A program made the position numbers and the translations under genes. DNA of 64,000 nucleotides, taken from the NCBI GenBank assembly GCA_965112735.1, contig OZ218965.1, forward strand, positions 1,984,001 through 2,048,000. The letters are read 5' to 3'. The DNA comes from Phaeosaccion multiseriatum (Eukaryota > Ochrophyta, other classes). Numbering within the stretch: position 1 is the stretch's first letter; each line of letters begins with the position of its first letter. This document shows, in pieces, positions 45,841 to 56,081 of this stretch. The notes under the pieces are model-generated. The model saw nothing but the letters and a program-made list of their open reading frames with translations. It was not told where the DNA came from and made no database searches.

Positions 45841-46575
45841 GCAGCAGTCGCCCCGCAGGAGCAGGCCCAAAGGAGCCCGACACAGGAGGCCCAAATCCGA
45901 CCCGAAGCTCTCCAGGCGATGGTCTCGGCCGCATTCCAGGAGCAGCAGGCAGGCTTGGTGCAGGACATTGCCAACGCCACCCCTGGAGCCGTGGAGCAGG
46001 CGGTGCAGCAGCCCGTCCATGCAGCCGTAGCCGAGTGTTTCCGAGAGCAGGTGGTGCCGGCGACGCAGGCTGCCGTCAACGTGATGCTGCAGCAGGTGGG
46101 AGGGCACATTCAAGAGGGGCTGCAGCGTTCCCAGGAGATGGTCATGAAGCAGAACGAAAGCGTGGCAACGGACGTCGCTCAACTCAAGCGCCAGATGGAC
46201 GCTCTCCACGCCTCCTTGACACTCCTGGTGGGTGATGTTTCTCAGCTCAAGACAGCGTTGGACAACCTTGCCACTCAGGCGGCGACCGGTCCGGCTGGAA
46301 GCGAGATGGCTCGGCAACACCCTGCTGTGGCGGCAGCGGCGGCGGTGGGGACATCCGGGGTGGCACGAGCCCTCTCTGGCAGCCCTACCGTTGGGAGCAG
46401 CGGAAGCCTCAGCGGGTTGCTGCCGATGGGAGGCGTGGGAGTGACGAGCAGCAGCGGTGCCTCAGCCGCGGCACCCATCGCGACCATGTCTAACGGGCTG
46501 TCTAACATGTCTAACATGTCTAACGGGCTCTATGGGGGCGGGGACGACGAGCGCGCTTCCCAGGCTCTGCAACAC

Positions 46576-46618
<43 letters not shown>

Positions 46619-46728
46619 TCCGTCGGCAGCGCCAACAGGACCTCATGCGGCAGGAACACATGCTGCAGCAGCAGCAGTTGGCGGCACAGCAGGAGGCCGC
46701 CCTCGCCAAGCAACGACAGCAGGAACAA

Positions 46729-46789
<61 letters not shown>

Positions 46790-47235
46790 TGCAGCAACAG
46801 CCCACGCTGCTGGTGCGAGAGTTGCAGAGCTACTTGAAACGCGGAGAGTATAACCAAGCCATGAGCAGGGCTCTGTCCGAGTCCAGCCTGCCCGACGTGC
46901 TGTGGGTATGCCGGCAGGCAGATGTGGGGAGAGTGAGCAACTTCAGCCAAGGTGTGCTGCTCTGTTTAATACAGCAGCTCGGAGCCGAACTGACGGTGGA
47001 GCTGGATATCAAGTTGTCCTGGCTGCATCACTGCCTGGTCTATCTCAAGCCGGACGACGCTCAAATCGCCTCGCACACTCGCGGCGTGCTGCTGCAGCTG
47101 CTCAGCAACCTCAATGCCAAGCGCACAGTCATGATAAGGAGCGGGGGGGCGGAGCTGCAGCAGGGGGCGCGTCTCGCCAGTCTGGAGATGCTTCTCAGCA
47201 CTACACAACGCATCGTCTCCTCTGTGCAGGGGTAG
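42055..47235 (+). CDS. EDC4: EDC4-type enhancer of mRNA decapping (Ge-1/Varicose homologue)
   Basis: Two exons, 42055-42856 and 43052-47235, giving 1661 aa. The donor GGCC|GTGCCC at 42857 is the GT that keeps the frame. The N-terminal third is a WD40-like propeller: LLWHPRCSHWAAIISGSEVV, DASFHPCGDLLFTAGEDGFV with RVWDVAF, and LELDPSGMFCFAACSQDNLL. A long Ser/Gly/Gln-rich linker follows, including runs of CAG and pure CAA codons. The conserved C-terminal helical domain ends the protein (LLVRELQSYLKRGEYNQAMS, SSLPDVLWVCRQ, LSWLHHCLVYLKPDD). EDC4 scaffolds DCP1-DCP2 in processing bodies. One exact copy of the dispersed 16-mer lies at 44433-44448. Confidence 0.9.
44433..44448 (+). repeat. Dispersed 16-mer, copy in EDC4 linker
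   Basis: Exact GCAGTTGGTGATACAG, encoding QLVIQ within a Gln-rich stretch. Confidence 0.9.
44824..44973 (+). repeat. CAG/CAA polyglutamine tract in EDC4
   Basis: CAG codons at both sides with an uninterrupted CAA run of about two dozen codons in the middle (roughly 44866-44941). Confidence 0.95.
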
Positions 47236-47412
47236 GGAGGCGTGGGCGTGTTTGATGCTCGGTTGGAGCAAGGGTATTACAGTTACAAGTTGGGTGAGTC
47301 CGTGATTATTTAATTTTTAAATTTTTAAATTTCCTGCATCAGCTTTGGGTTTGCCAAAGGGTGTGGGCAGACGGCTTTTTTTTTTGGTGCCCATAATGCT
47401 AGTATATTATTA
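47236..47412. terminator. Short convergent 3' spacer
   Basis: Only 177 bp separate the stop codons of two convergent genes. It includes AT-rich TTTAATTTTTAAATTTTTAA, a likely shared polyadenylation region. Confidence 0.4.
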
Positions 47413-49060
47413 TTAGGGGACTGCTTGGCACGAACTGTTCCAGGCCAGCACCAATTCTTCCACACGCACTCGCCCCACCCGCCATCCCCCTCCACATGAC
47501 GGGGTACCGTGTCTCTCCTCCTCCTCCTCCTCCTCCTCCTCCCTCTGCAGAGTGACTGTGCAGTAGCGCCCGGTTCCTCGCAAGCTCGGTACGTTCACAA
47601 TGCGGGTCCTCCCCACCACACCCTCACCCCTCACCCCGTCTTCCGCCGCAACCCATCCCCCGCCGTCCCCGTCCCCGTCCCTATGCTTACTACTACTGCT
47701 GGTGCTGATGCTCCCACTGCTGCGTTTGCTAGGAGGAGGAGGAGGAGGAGGAGGAGGCGGCGCCACCCCTGCTCCGAGCGCCGTTCCGGTGGTAAAGTGC
47801 AGAATGGCAGCCCGCTGGCAGACGGCAGACTCCCAGAAGCCCTGCAGCCAAGAGTTCACCTGGTCCTCCTCGCCAGTCAATGGTGGTCTCGACCACGCCC
47901 GTACGGAGGAGCATAGAATGCCTGACACCATGCCGCCCGCTGCCCCTCCCCCTGTCCAAACCTGTACGGCAGCCTTGCACACGCTGTCAAGACTGTCCAC
48001 CACATGCGCGTTGGCCTCTTCCCCTTTGTAATTGGCCTGTCTGTAGTCAATGGGCGAGTCCTCAGCATAGCCCAGCACCTGCAGGCCCTCGCACAGCCGC
48101 AGGGCTCTCCGGTGCATGTTCTTGCTGTTCGCAGTCAGCCGAGGGGGCTCGAAGTATAAGGCTGCTTCAGCGTCCTTTGAAGCGGCGCTGGTTTGTCCGG
48201 CGCTGGCGCTGCTGCTTCCACTGCCGCAGCCAATGTTACTTGGAATGAAGAGACGGCCCGTCTGGGCCTTGCTGCTACACCTTCCTGTGTTTGACTTTGT
48301 CACTTGTCTCTCCCACGCGGTTGGCATGATCACGTCGTCAGGGTCTGGAACGTAGACAACTGAGGGAACAGAGAGAGACAGCGGGGGGGGGGTGCTGAGC
48401 GAACAGAGAGGGAGAGCGGGGGGGAGGTGCCGCCAATCAGCCGGGGGATGGGGGCGGCTTCTCGGCATGAGCACCACTTCCTCTTCCCCTCCATGCGCGC
48501 CCCCGCGAACGGAACGCACCTCTGCAGACAATGTTCTCCAGCAGAGCAAGAACTGAAGTCATCTCTCCCTCTCGCGCGGCCCTCTCCTCCATGGATAGGG
48601 GGGAGACAGGACGGGAAGCTTCCCGCTCCGCAGCCTCCCGCTCCTCCTCCCTCCACCTCCACAGTTCTGCCTTCATCGAAGCTTCATACTCGCTGGGCTC
48701 TTCTTTCACCTCCTCCTCCGCCTCTGACATGGGCATCACATCTTGGGCATCGCTTTCACCCCGGCGCCAAGGCCAGAAGTGCGAAGGCGGAGGCTTACAT
48801 TCTCCAATCCTACCCACCACTACGCAGATATCGAAGGCCCGACTGTCTCTCAGGCACCGTTCCACCAAGTGTGTCGCAGCCTAAATGGCGTGGAAGACAA
48901 GTCCCCGCCGAGCAAGGGAGGAAGGGGGGTTGAGGAAGGGGAGCAGTGCCGAGACAGAGGGAAGGAGAGAAAGGCTAACGCAGCGTACCTGCATGTTTAC
49001 ATCGCTTAGAGCGAGAATATCCAGCTTGCGTAGCGCCAATCCACCTGCTTCCCGCGCCAT
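47413..49060 (-). CDS. Unrecognised protein, possible inactive calcineurin-like phosphoesterase fold
   Basis: Three exons, 48989-49060, 48520-48880 and 47413-48359, giving 459 aa with consistent phases. The spacing and hydrophobic pattern recall metallophosphoesterases. LDILALSDVNM sits where D-x-H is expected, FDICVVVGRIGE where GD is expected, VVYVPDPDDVIMP where GNH(D/E) is expected, and NMHRRALRLCEGLQVLGYAE resembles the later beta-sandwich strand. If this reading is right, the GD Asp and the GNH Asn/His are lost, so it would be a non-catalytic relative. A charged insertion (SEAEEEVKEEPSEYE) and Pro, Ser and Glu runs near the C-terminus are lineage-specific. Assignment is tentative. Confidence 0.6.
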
Positions 49061-49578
49061 GTCTTCCCTAACGGAGCCGCAATACCTTTTGCTCAAATCG
49101 ATATCCAAGTGTCGCACAAAATATGTCAACGAATTTCGATTTTCAGATTTTTGATGCTGTGCTGGTGTGGGCTTATCAAACGGCGGCCGTGATACAAGAG
49201 CAGCGAGCATGAAGGTGAGTTGATCGAGTTTACAATGCGTGGTCTGGCAGACAGAATGGCAGCCGGTACTGAGGGAGGCACGCAGCGGAAGGGGCGAAGT
49301 AGCAACATCGTCAAACGTCAGAAAACAGGAGGCACAGAGCCAAGAAGAAAAATGGAGAGGATGAGCACGAACAGGAGTAGACCACGTCATGAAAGGCTAG
49401 GGAGGTGAAGCGCTGCACGTGAGGAGAGGGCAGGGTGGGGACCCCGAGTGGCCCCACTCTGAGCGGATAAGAAGGGCTCTACTAAAAGGCCGCGGGAACC
49501 CTTGCATACGGCTGTCCTGTGACCAGACGCCGTCTGCTGCTACTGCCCCCTACCACTGTGCGCTCCGTATCCCCTCAG
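49061..49578. promoter_or_regulatory. Upstream region between divergent genes; may hold exon 1 of the methyltransferase gene
   Basis: The region separates the minus-strand gene from the tocopherol-methyltransferase-like gene. The latter lacks an in-frame ATG before its signal peptide (in-frame stop at 49483), so a small first exon probably lies here. A strong acceptor (CCCCTCAG) ends at 49578. The exon itself could not be identified. Confidence 0.4.
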
Positions 49579-51858
49579 GCCTGTGCGTTTCTAGCGGCGG
49601 CCGTGCTGAGCTCGGCCGCGCTGGTTTCCGAGGCGTTCGCCCCTTCCTTTAGCTTCGTCCCCACACCCTCCACACACGCATCAGCAGCAGCGCGGCAGCA
49701 GCATGCGCCGCTGCAGCACTTGTCCTCACAGGCAAGCGGCCGGTCCTCCCCGTTGGCCTTGTCCACGCTCTCTACTGCCCCCCCTCCTCGCTCTGGTGCT
49801 GTGACTCGGGCCCCCACCATGGCCATCTTTGGTGGGGCGAGGAACCGGCTGGCAGCGGCGGCTCTGGCCGTTCCCAGCATTGTCATCAGCCCCACCGTGA
49901 AAAAGGTGGCCGTGGCAGTCGCCGCAGTCGCCGCAGTCGCCGTCGTGGGCTCCAAGGTGGTGAAGCTGCTGGACACGCCGTCTCGACCCTACGACCGAGA
50001 GGCCAACAGCGTGGGCAAGGAATACGACGCGTGGACGGAGGAGGGCGTGCTGGAGGAGTACTGGGGGGAACATGTACACCTGGGCTACTACACCGAGGCC
50101 GAGAGGAAGAAGGGCTACGTGTGGAAGGACTTCATCGGAGCCAAGTACGACTTCATCGTGGAGATGATGAAGTGGGGACAGGTGGATGAGAACGCCGCGG
50201 GGGAGAAGCGCAACCCTGCCACGGTGCTCGACGTGGGGTGTGGCGTGGGCGGGACCTCGCGCTACCTCGCCAAGGCCTTCGGGAAGGGCACCAAAGTGAC
50301 GGGGATCACTCTCTCCCCCAAACAAAAGGCGAGAGCGGAGGAGCTTGCCAAGGAGCAAGGGGTGCCCAACGCCGAGTTTCGAGTGCTGGATGCCCTTGCA
50401 ATGGACTACCCGGATAACTCGTTCGACCTTGTGTGGGCGTGCGAGAGCGGAGAGCACATGCCCGACAAGAAGAAGTACGTGGAGGAGATGGCACGCGTGC
50501 TCAAGCCGGGCGGGCGCATGGTCATTGCTACCTGGTGTCAGAGAGACGAGGCCACCCAGCCCCTGTCCGACGACGACAAGAAGAAGCTCGACTTTCTGTA
50601 CAGCGAGTGGACGCACCCGCACTTCATTAGCATCGAGGACTACGGCCGCCTCATGGAGGGCACCGGCGTGCTGGACAAGGTGGAGCTGGACGACTGGGCC
50701 AAGGAGACCATTCCCTCGTGGAGGCACTCCATTGTCGTGGGCATTCAGCGCCCGGTGGGCTGGCTCAAGCACGGACCTCGTATCTGGTGGAAGTGCTGCA
50801 AGGACGCGTGGTGTCTGGAGCGGATGCACCAGGCCTTTGTCGCCGACCCGCCACTCATGCAGTACGGAATGATGAAGGCCACGAAAAAGGCGGGCGCTAT
50901 TCGGGGAGGGCAGGCGGCGGTGCAGCAGCTCGTGGACAAGGGAAAGGCGGGTAGTGACGCTGCTGCTGCTAACGCCGCGGGCAGTGCATGGGCCCGCGAT
51001 GTGCTCAAGAAGGGGGAGGACGCAAGCAAGGGGAAGGCGGCCACCCTCGACGCTGTGAAGGAGAAGGACGTGTCCACGCCCAAGGCACCCTCCCTCGATG
51101 ACGTCAAGGAGGGCGTCTCCAGCCCCAAGGCCCCATCCCTCGACGGGCTGAAGAAGGGTGTCGATGGGTTGAAGAAGGACATTCCTACCGCGAAGGCGCC
51201 TTCCGCCGACGGGCTGAAGGGTGTCGATGGGTTGAAGAAGGACATTCCTACCGCGAAGGCGCCTTCCGCCGACGGGCTGAAGAAGGGTGTCGATGGGTTG
51301 AAGAAGGATATTCCTACCGCCAAGGCCCCTTCCGCCGACGGCCTGAAGAAGGAGGTTCCTCTCGCTGATATCAAGGAGGTCATGACCACCCCCAAGGTCA
51401 AGGTTCGATCCCCCGACAGCCTCAAGAAGGAAGGCAAGGACATGATGGCCAAAGCGGATCAGGCGGCAAAGGAGGCGCTGGAGGATGCGAAGAAGCTAGC
51501 AGAGGCTCAGGTGGAGAAACTGGCTCAGGCCAAGGCAGCCGAGAAGAAGAAGGGAAAGGTGGCCATGGGGCCTGAGGAGAAGGCCGAGATGCTGCAGAAG
51601 AAGCTGGATGAAGCAGCAAGGCAGCAGCTGCAGAAGAGGGTGGATGAAGCCAGCAAGGTCGCTGCAGAGAAGAAGGCTAAGGTGGAGGCTTTGGCCAAGG
51701 ACAAGGCGGATAAAGCGGCCGCATCAGCTCAGAAGACAGTTTCATCATTTTCATCGGCGGGCAAGAAGGCAAGCAAGAAGGCAAGCAAGACAGGTAAAGA
51801 GGCTGCCGCTGCTCTGCAGAAAAAGAAGGATGGTCTGCAGAGCAAGAAGAAGCCTTGA
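49579..51858 (+). CDS. VTE4: Plastid gamma-tocopherol methyltransferase-like enzyme with repeat-rich tail
   Basis: The frame is open from the acceptor at 49579 to 51858 (759 codons plus stop); the initiating exon is unresolved. The N-terminus is a signal peptide (ACAFLAAAVLSSAALVSEA) followed by FAP, the canonical secondary-plastid cleavage motif, then a Ser/Ala-rich transit region and one membrane segment (VAVAVAAVAAVAVV). The SAM methyltransferase core has motif I VLDVGCGVGGTSRYLA, GITLSPKQKARAEEL, FDLVWACESGEHMPDKKKY and VLKPGGRMVIATWCQR. These match the tocopherol C-methyltransferase group, which methylates gamma- to alpha-tocopherol; the MPBQ or other quinol branch is possible. About 270 extra C-terminal residues are Lys/Ala-rich with DIPTAKAPSADGLKKGVDGL-type repeats. 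Confidence 0.82.
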   Translation, partial: ACAFLAAAVLSSAALVSEAFAPSFSFVPTPSTHASAAARQQHAPLQHLSSQASGRSSPLALSTLSTAPPPRSGAVTRAPTMAIFGGARNRLAAAALAVPSIVISPTVKKVAVAVAAVAAVAVVGSKVVKLLDTPSRPYDREANSVGKEYDAWTEEGVLEEYWGEHVHLGYYTEAERKKGYVWKDFIGAKYDFIVEMMKWGQVDENAAGEKRNPATVLDVGCGVGGTSRYLAKAFGKGTKVTGITLSPKQKARAEELAKEQGVPNAEFRVLDALAMDYPDNSFDLVWACESGEHMPDKKKYVEEMARVLKPGGRMVIATWCQRDEATQPLSDDDKKKLDFLYSEWTHPHFISIEDYGRLMEGTGVLDKVELDDWAKETIPSWRHSIVVGIQRPVGWLKHGPRIWWKCCKDAWCLERMHQAFVADPPLMQYGMMKATKKAGAIRGGQAAVQQLVDKGKAGSDAAAANAAGSAWARDVLKKGEDASKGKAATLDAVKEKDVSTPKAPSLDDVKEGVSSPKAPSLDGLKKGVDGLKKDIPTAKAPSADGLKGVDGLKKDIPTAKAPSADGLKKGVDGLKKDIPTAKAPSADGLKKEVPLADIKEVMTTPKVKVRSPDSLKKEGKDMMAKADQAAKEALEDAKKLAEAQVEKLAQAKAAEKKKGKVAMGPEEKAEMLQKKLDEAARQQLQKRVDEASKVAAEKKAKVEALAKDKADKAAASAQKTVSSFSSAGKKASKKASKTGKEAAAALQKKKDGLQSKKKP
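51142..51356 (+). repeat. In-frame tandem repeat of about 66 bp in the methyltransferase tail
   Basis: Three near-identical units encoding GVDGLKKDIPTAKAPSADGL. The first lacks one KK codon pair relative to the others. Confidence 0.9.
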
Positions 51859-52390
51859 GAAGGGACAACCTCTAAAGCTTAAGTGTTAGAAGGTCGTTCG
51901 TTCAGGGCAGGAATCAACTCCCCTCGTACAACTAATAGTAGCGTCAAGCAGTAACTGATCGACTTTATATAAGTAACAACAAGCACATTAACATTCAAGT
52001 GAGTTTGAAGAGAAAGGGCCAGGCATATATGGAAAAATGTACGTATTTGGCCGAGAGGCCGGACCTATCTATAGCTCCATCCGAGTTGTTGGGTCGAGTG
52101 GAGAGGGGTGGGGTGGGGTGGAGCGGAGCTTCTCCAGCCCGACACGCCACCGTGCTAGGGCTATGCAAGCTCCACTCCAATGTGTCAAGCTCCACTCCAA
52201 CGAGCGGTTGTGTCGAGCTTCTACTCCAACGAGCGGTTGGGTCGAGCTTCTCCAGCCGGAATGCCACCATGCCGCGGCTATAGAAGCTCCGCTGCCCCTC
52301 GTCCCCTTCTCCACTCCACTCCACTCCACTCCACTCCACTCCACTCCACTCGACTCGACTCCTCAATTCGATGCAAGTCACACAAAACTG
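51859..52390. other. Convergent spacer with short tandem and inverted repeats
   Basis: Holds repeated AGCTCCACTCCAACGAGCGGTT units (52166-52250), two related GAGCTTCTCCAGCC blocks and CTCCA pentamers (52309-52350). No gene seen. Confidence 0.6.
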
Positions 52391-52781
52391 TCACACAAAA
52401 GTATGGTCTGCCCAGTGCCCTTCGGTCTCTTGTGCGTCGCCCGCCCCCGTGAGTAGCGGCTTGCGCTCCCCCGCCAGCGCCTCCATGCGCTCCTCCTCTG
52501 CTTGGGCCCTCTCTCTCGAGTGACCCACCCACAGCAAGATGAGACCCACGCCCACAACGATGCTACCCACCATCTCCGGCCAAGAAATCTTGTCTCCTGT
52601 CTGGGATGGCAGTGGATGGCAGGGGGGAGGAGGGGGGGGTGCTTGGTAATCACGTGCGGGACTTTCTCTCGAAACGAATGAGAGAAGGGGGTGGTGGGAG
52701 GGGAAGTCGGCGACACTTCTCCCCTGGACCTTCCACAAGCAGCGTCCAGACAAGCGTCCGAGAGACAGGGAGAGAATCGAA

Positions 52782-52864
<83 letters not shown>

Positions 52865-55135
52865 GACTTCCGGGAAGGCACGCACCAGCAGCAGCGCAAG
52901 GACCAGTGTGGCTGTGGGCTGTATCGTGACGGAGGACATAACTATGGAAGGAGAGACCATGCTCACGGCCCAGCTGATGGCGTTCCAATTGAAGCTCGAA
53001 ACCACAATGGCACCATATAGCAGCGCCAGCATGGCCTTGAGCTTCGTCACCACCAGCCCGAGGTCCTGGGGGTCATAGTAGAGGCGTACGAGGAGGACGA
53101 GAGGTAGGAGTGCAGTGTAGGGGCGTATGGGGGAGAAGGGGGGGCAGCAGCACCGCAGGGCACGAGTAGTGGGTGGAGAAGGTCGGTCAATTGATTGATT
53201 TGCATGTCGGCCGGAGCAGAGTAATCACTGTGGGTACGCACTCCTGCCTTTCCTCCCTTCCTCCCCATCCACTGCCATCCCTCCCTCCCTCCCTCCCTCC
53301 CTCACATACCTCAACTCACTCACTCACTCACTCACCATGAAGGACGTCTGCGTGGCCGCGCACGCCGCAGTGGTGAACATCGCAGATATAACATAGTACC
53401 ACGCCGTGACAGCCCAGGGTGAGTACACCACCACCAGTTCCTCCAGCCCCACCGCCAGGCCCGCTGCTGCAGTCACCTGCAGGGCCAGCAGCAGCGCCCC
53501 CACCCACCACAAAGAGGAGGAGCTGCGCCCTTCGATCATAGCGAAGCCCCCGTCCTGATCCGAGCCGCAGGGAATGGGATGGCAGCGGATGGGAGGGGAG
53601 GATGGGTGGGGAGGATCTCTCCATCAGAGCAGGGACGCGTAGGATGGCAGTGCAGTGCCAATGAGCATGACTATGAGCCTTCCATTTGTCCCAGTCTCAC
53701 CCTCCTTCCCTCCCTCCGTCCGTCCCTCCGTCCCTCCCTCCCTCCCTCACCTTGCTGTAAAAGAACTGAACGAGCAAAGCGCCGCTCACCGCCGCGCCAA
53801 TGCCCACCACTGGGCGGTTCGAGAAGGAGCCGAGAGGAGGAGGGCAGCGGATGGCAGCAGATGGGGTGGCAGGACGGGGGTGAGTGAGAGGACATCCGCG
53901 GACCCACCCAAGCTGCGCAGAGGGAGACGGTGAACGCCACGAAGAGCTGTGGCAGTGGTTGGCTCACTTGGCGATTTCAACTGCCTCTTCTCTTCCTCTC
54001 CCTGCCCCTTTTCACTCTTCCTTCGCCCCCGCCCCCCCCCCCCACACACGCGCACGTCTAGATCCATCGGATGGGCACTGACTACTCACCCTTTAGACGA
54101 CTGACCCTCTCCAGCCCAAACAGCCACGCGAAGGCCGTGGTGAGCACCGGCACGACCAGCGTCACCATGCCGGCGGTCCCCGCAGATACGTAGTTCAGCG
54201 CCTCAATAGCGGCCACCGTACTGCACGCACTCAGCAGCCCCACCAGCACCAACAGGGGCAGATGGCCCCTTCGGATCAACACCACCTCTCCGTCCCGCCA
54301 AAACGCGTACCAGAACATTACGGGTATAGCGACGAGCTCACGCTCCAGGCTCAGGGCGAGAGGGTTGATGCCTGGGGGGCGGGTGGGGGAGGGGCGGGGT
54401 CAGAGGCAGAGGCGGGGGCGGAGGGAGAGTCAGTCAGGTGGGCGAAGGAAATGAGTGCGTTTATGCCTCTCATTTGTCTGCTGCTGACGCGAGGAAACGC
54501 ATGCCACCGCACCGGTCAGAGGGAGAGAGAGAGAGAGAGAGAGGAGTAGTCCGGGGGTAGGAGAGCAGCGGAAAGGTGCCGTTCCAGGCTCCCTCGTCAT
54601 ACCTACCTGTGTCCAGCGCCATCTCAGCCACGAAGGTCCACCCCGAGAAGGCCACCCACACCGCCAGCAGCACCAGCGGCGGGGTCACCACGCCGAGGAA
54701 GCGCTCAAAGTACTGTCGGCAGGGACTCTTGTCCACGTGGTGGTAGTACAGGTCCCGACGCCTCCTCTTCCTTCCGCCGCTGCTCGTCGGGCTAATGCTG
54801 TCCCCATCTTCGTACATTCGCAAGTCGCTGGTCGTGCTGCTCCCCGACCCCCCTCCGCCCCTCCCAGATCTCCTCTGGTGGGGAAAGGACGGGGTGGGAT
54901 ACTCATCGAGCCGCTTCTGCTGGTTGTTTTGATGGTGTTGCTGCCCCCCCTCCGCTCCTGGCATCACCATCCACTCGCCACCTTCATCCTCGTCCTCGTC
55001 CTCCTCGTGCGCCAAAAGGCTGTGTACGTGATCGGCATTCACCCACCAGGGCTTGTTGCTGTCTGCCGTAGCCCCTTCCGCTGTGCCCCCTTCTACTATG
55101 CTTCCTTCTCCCCGATCTTCATCATCGATCTCCAT
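52391..55135 (-). CDS. EamA/DMT-family transporter
   Basis: Six exons, 54607-55135, 54090-54371, 53751-53809, 53336-53554, 52868-53065 and 52391-52600, giving 498 aa. About 150 residues of acidic, His/Gln/Arg-rich cytosolic N-terminus precede ten predicted membrane segments, from FLGVVTPPLVLLAVWVAFSG to VGSIVVGVGLILLWVG. The repeated pattern (GTAGMVTLVVPVLTTAFAWL in the first half, PSIVMSSVTIQPTATLVLAL in the second) is that of EamA/WAT1-type drug/metabolite transporters. The substrate is unknown. A start at 55267 in the same frame is possible. The intron between the last two exons is 267 nt, free of in-frame stops, with CAGA repeats touching its donor. Confidence 0.82.
52780..52863. repeat. 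(CAGA)n microsatellite at a transporter splice donor
   Basis: About 21 CAGA units. On the transcribed strand (GTCT)n begins at the donor of the last intron. Confidence 0.95.
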
Positions 55136-56081
55136 GGTCCTCTTGTGGCATAGACTCGGTGTTCCGTTCAGCGAGGAAAGCCCAAGCAAGTGAGAAGAAG
55201 TACGTGACGAAAAGGCGGGAAAAGAGAGCAAGAGCTGAGCGTGGTAAGGAGCAGAGGGAGCGAACAAGGCAAGAGAGAGAGATAGAGAGAGAAAAAAAGC
55301 CTCGTAAAAGAAAAGAGACGGGAGAGAAGAGAAGAGAAGGGATGGGGATGAAGTTGTCGATAGGATGACAACTGCTGCACGTGGTGTCAGGACAGAAACG
55401 TCCCCACTGGGGGGATCTCCATGTGGGGGGCCGCAGACGTCTTAATAAACCATTTCCGCCCAGCGATATCGCAGTGCTACAGGGGAAGGAGGTGTGCACT
55501 GTTTTGCTCCTTCCCTCGGGGAGAAGTTTCATCCGTCCGAAGGGAGCTTCTCTTTGTGGGGTGGGCGACGCACCGCAGGGAATGCCCACACCTTTTGTTT
55601 TCAGAGAATGATGATGGTTGAATAAGCGCCGGGCAGCTCTGCCTGCGGGCTGGGCTTGTGGGGAGCCATACTCTTGGCTGCATGACCTCGAGCCACGGAG
55701 CCCAAGGAGCGCGGGCACTGATGGGAGAGACGGCGCTGGGAGCTCCGACACGAGAATAGACGGGCGGGAACCAGAGCAACGCAGCACGTGGAGGCAAGCA
55801 GCCGAATAGAGAGGTGTTGGAATACAACGCACCAACAGTTTTTACCTTCGCATCGAGAGACGGCAGAGCATCGGAGCAGACGGACTTGACAAATAGTGGC
55901 TCAATCAGTCGCAGTGCAAGAGGGGAAATCGAAACGCAGAATTAATTGACACAGTGGTACTTGACGCAACAAGGAGGACTATGGCGTGCTAGGTGTCCAC
56001 GGCAGGGTCTGTGAGGCTGACAGCTGCTGCCGTGATTCTAAATTCGCCTCACGCCATACGCTAGGGAAGGGAAGGGAGTAA
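55136..56081. promoter_or_regulatory. Divergent upstream region, transporter and cyclin
   Basis: 946 bp with purine-rich sequence (55250-55335) and several short open frames, none with recognisable content. No gene supported. Confidence 0.4.

Noticed and set aside
51398-51415. tRNA B-box-like GGTTCGATCCCC
   Set aside because: It lies inside the methyltransferase reading frame and has no A-box or cloverleaf upstream.
55122-55835. 237-residue minus-strand open frame upstream of the transporter
   Set aside because: No recognisable domain, low-complexity composition, and it overlaps the transporter upstream region.
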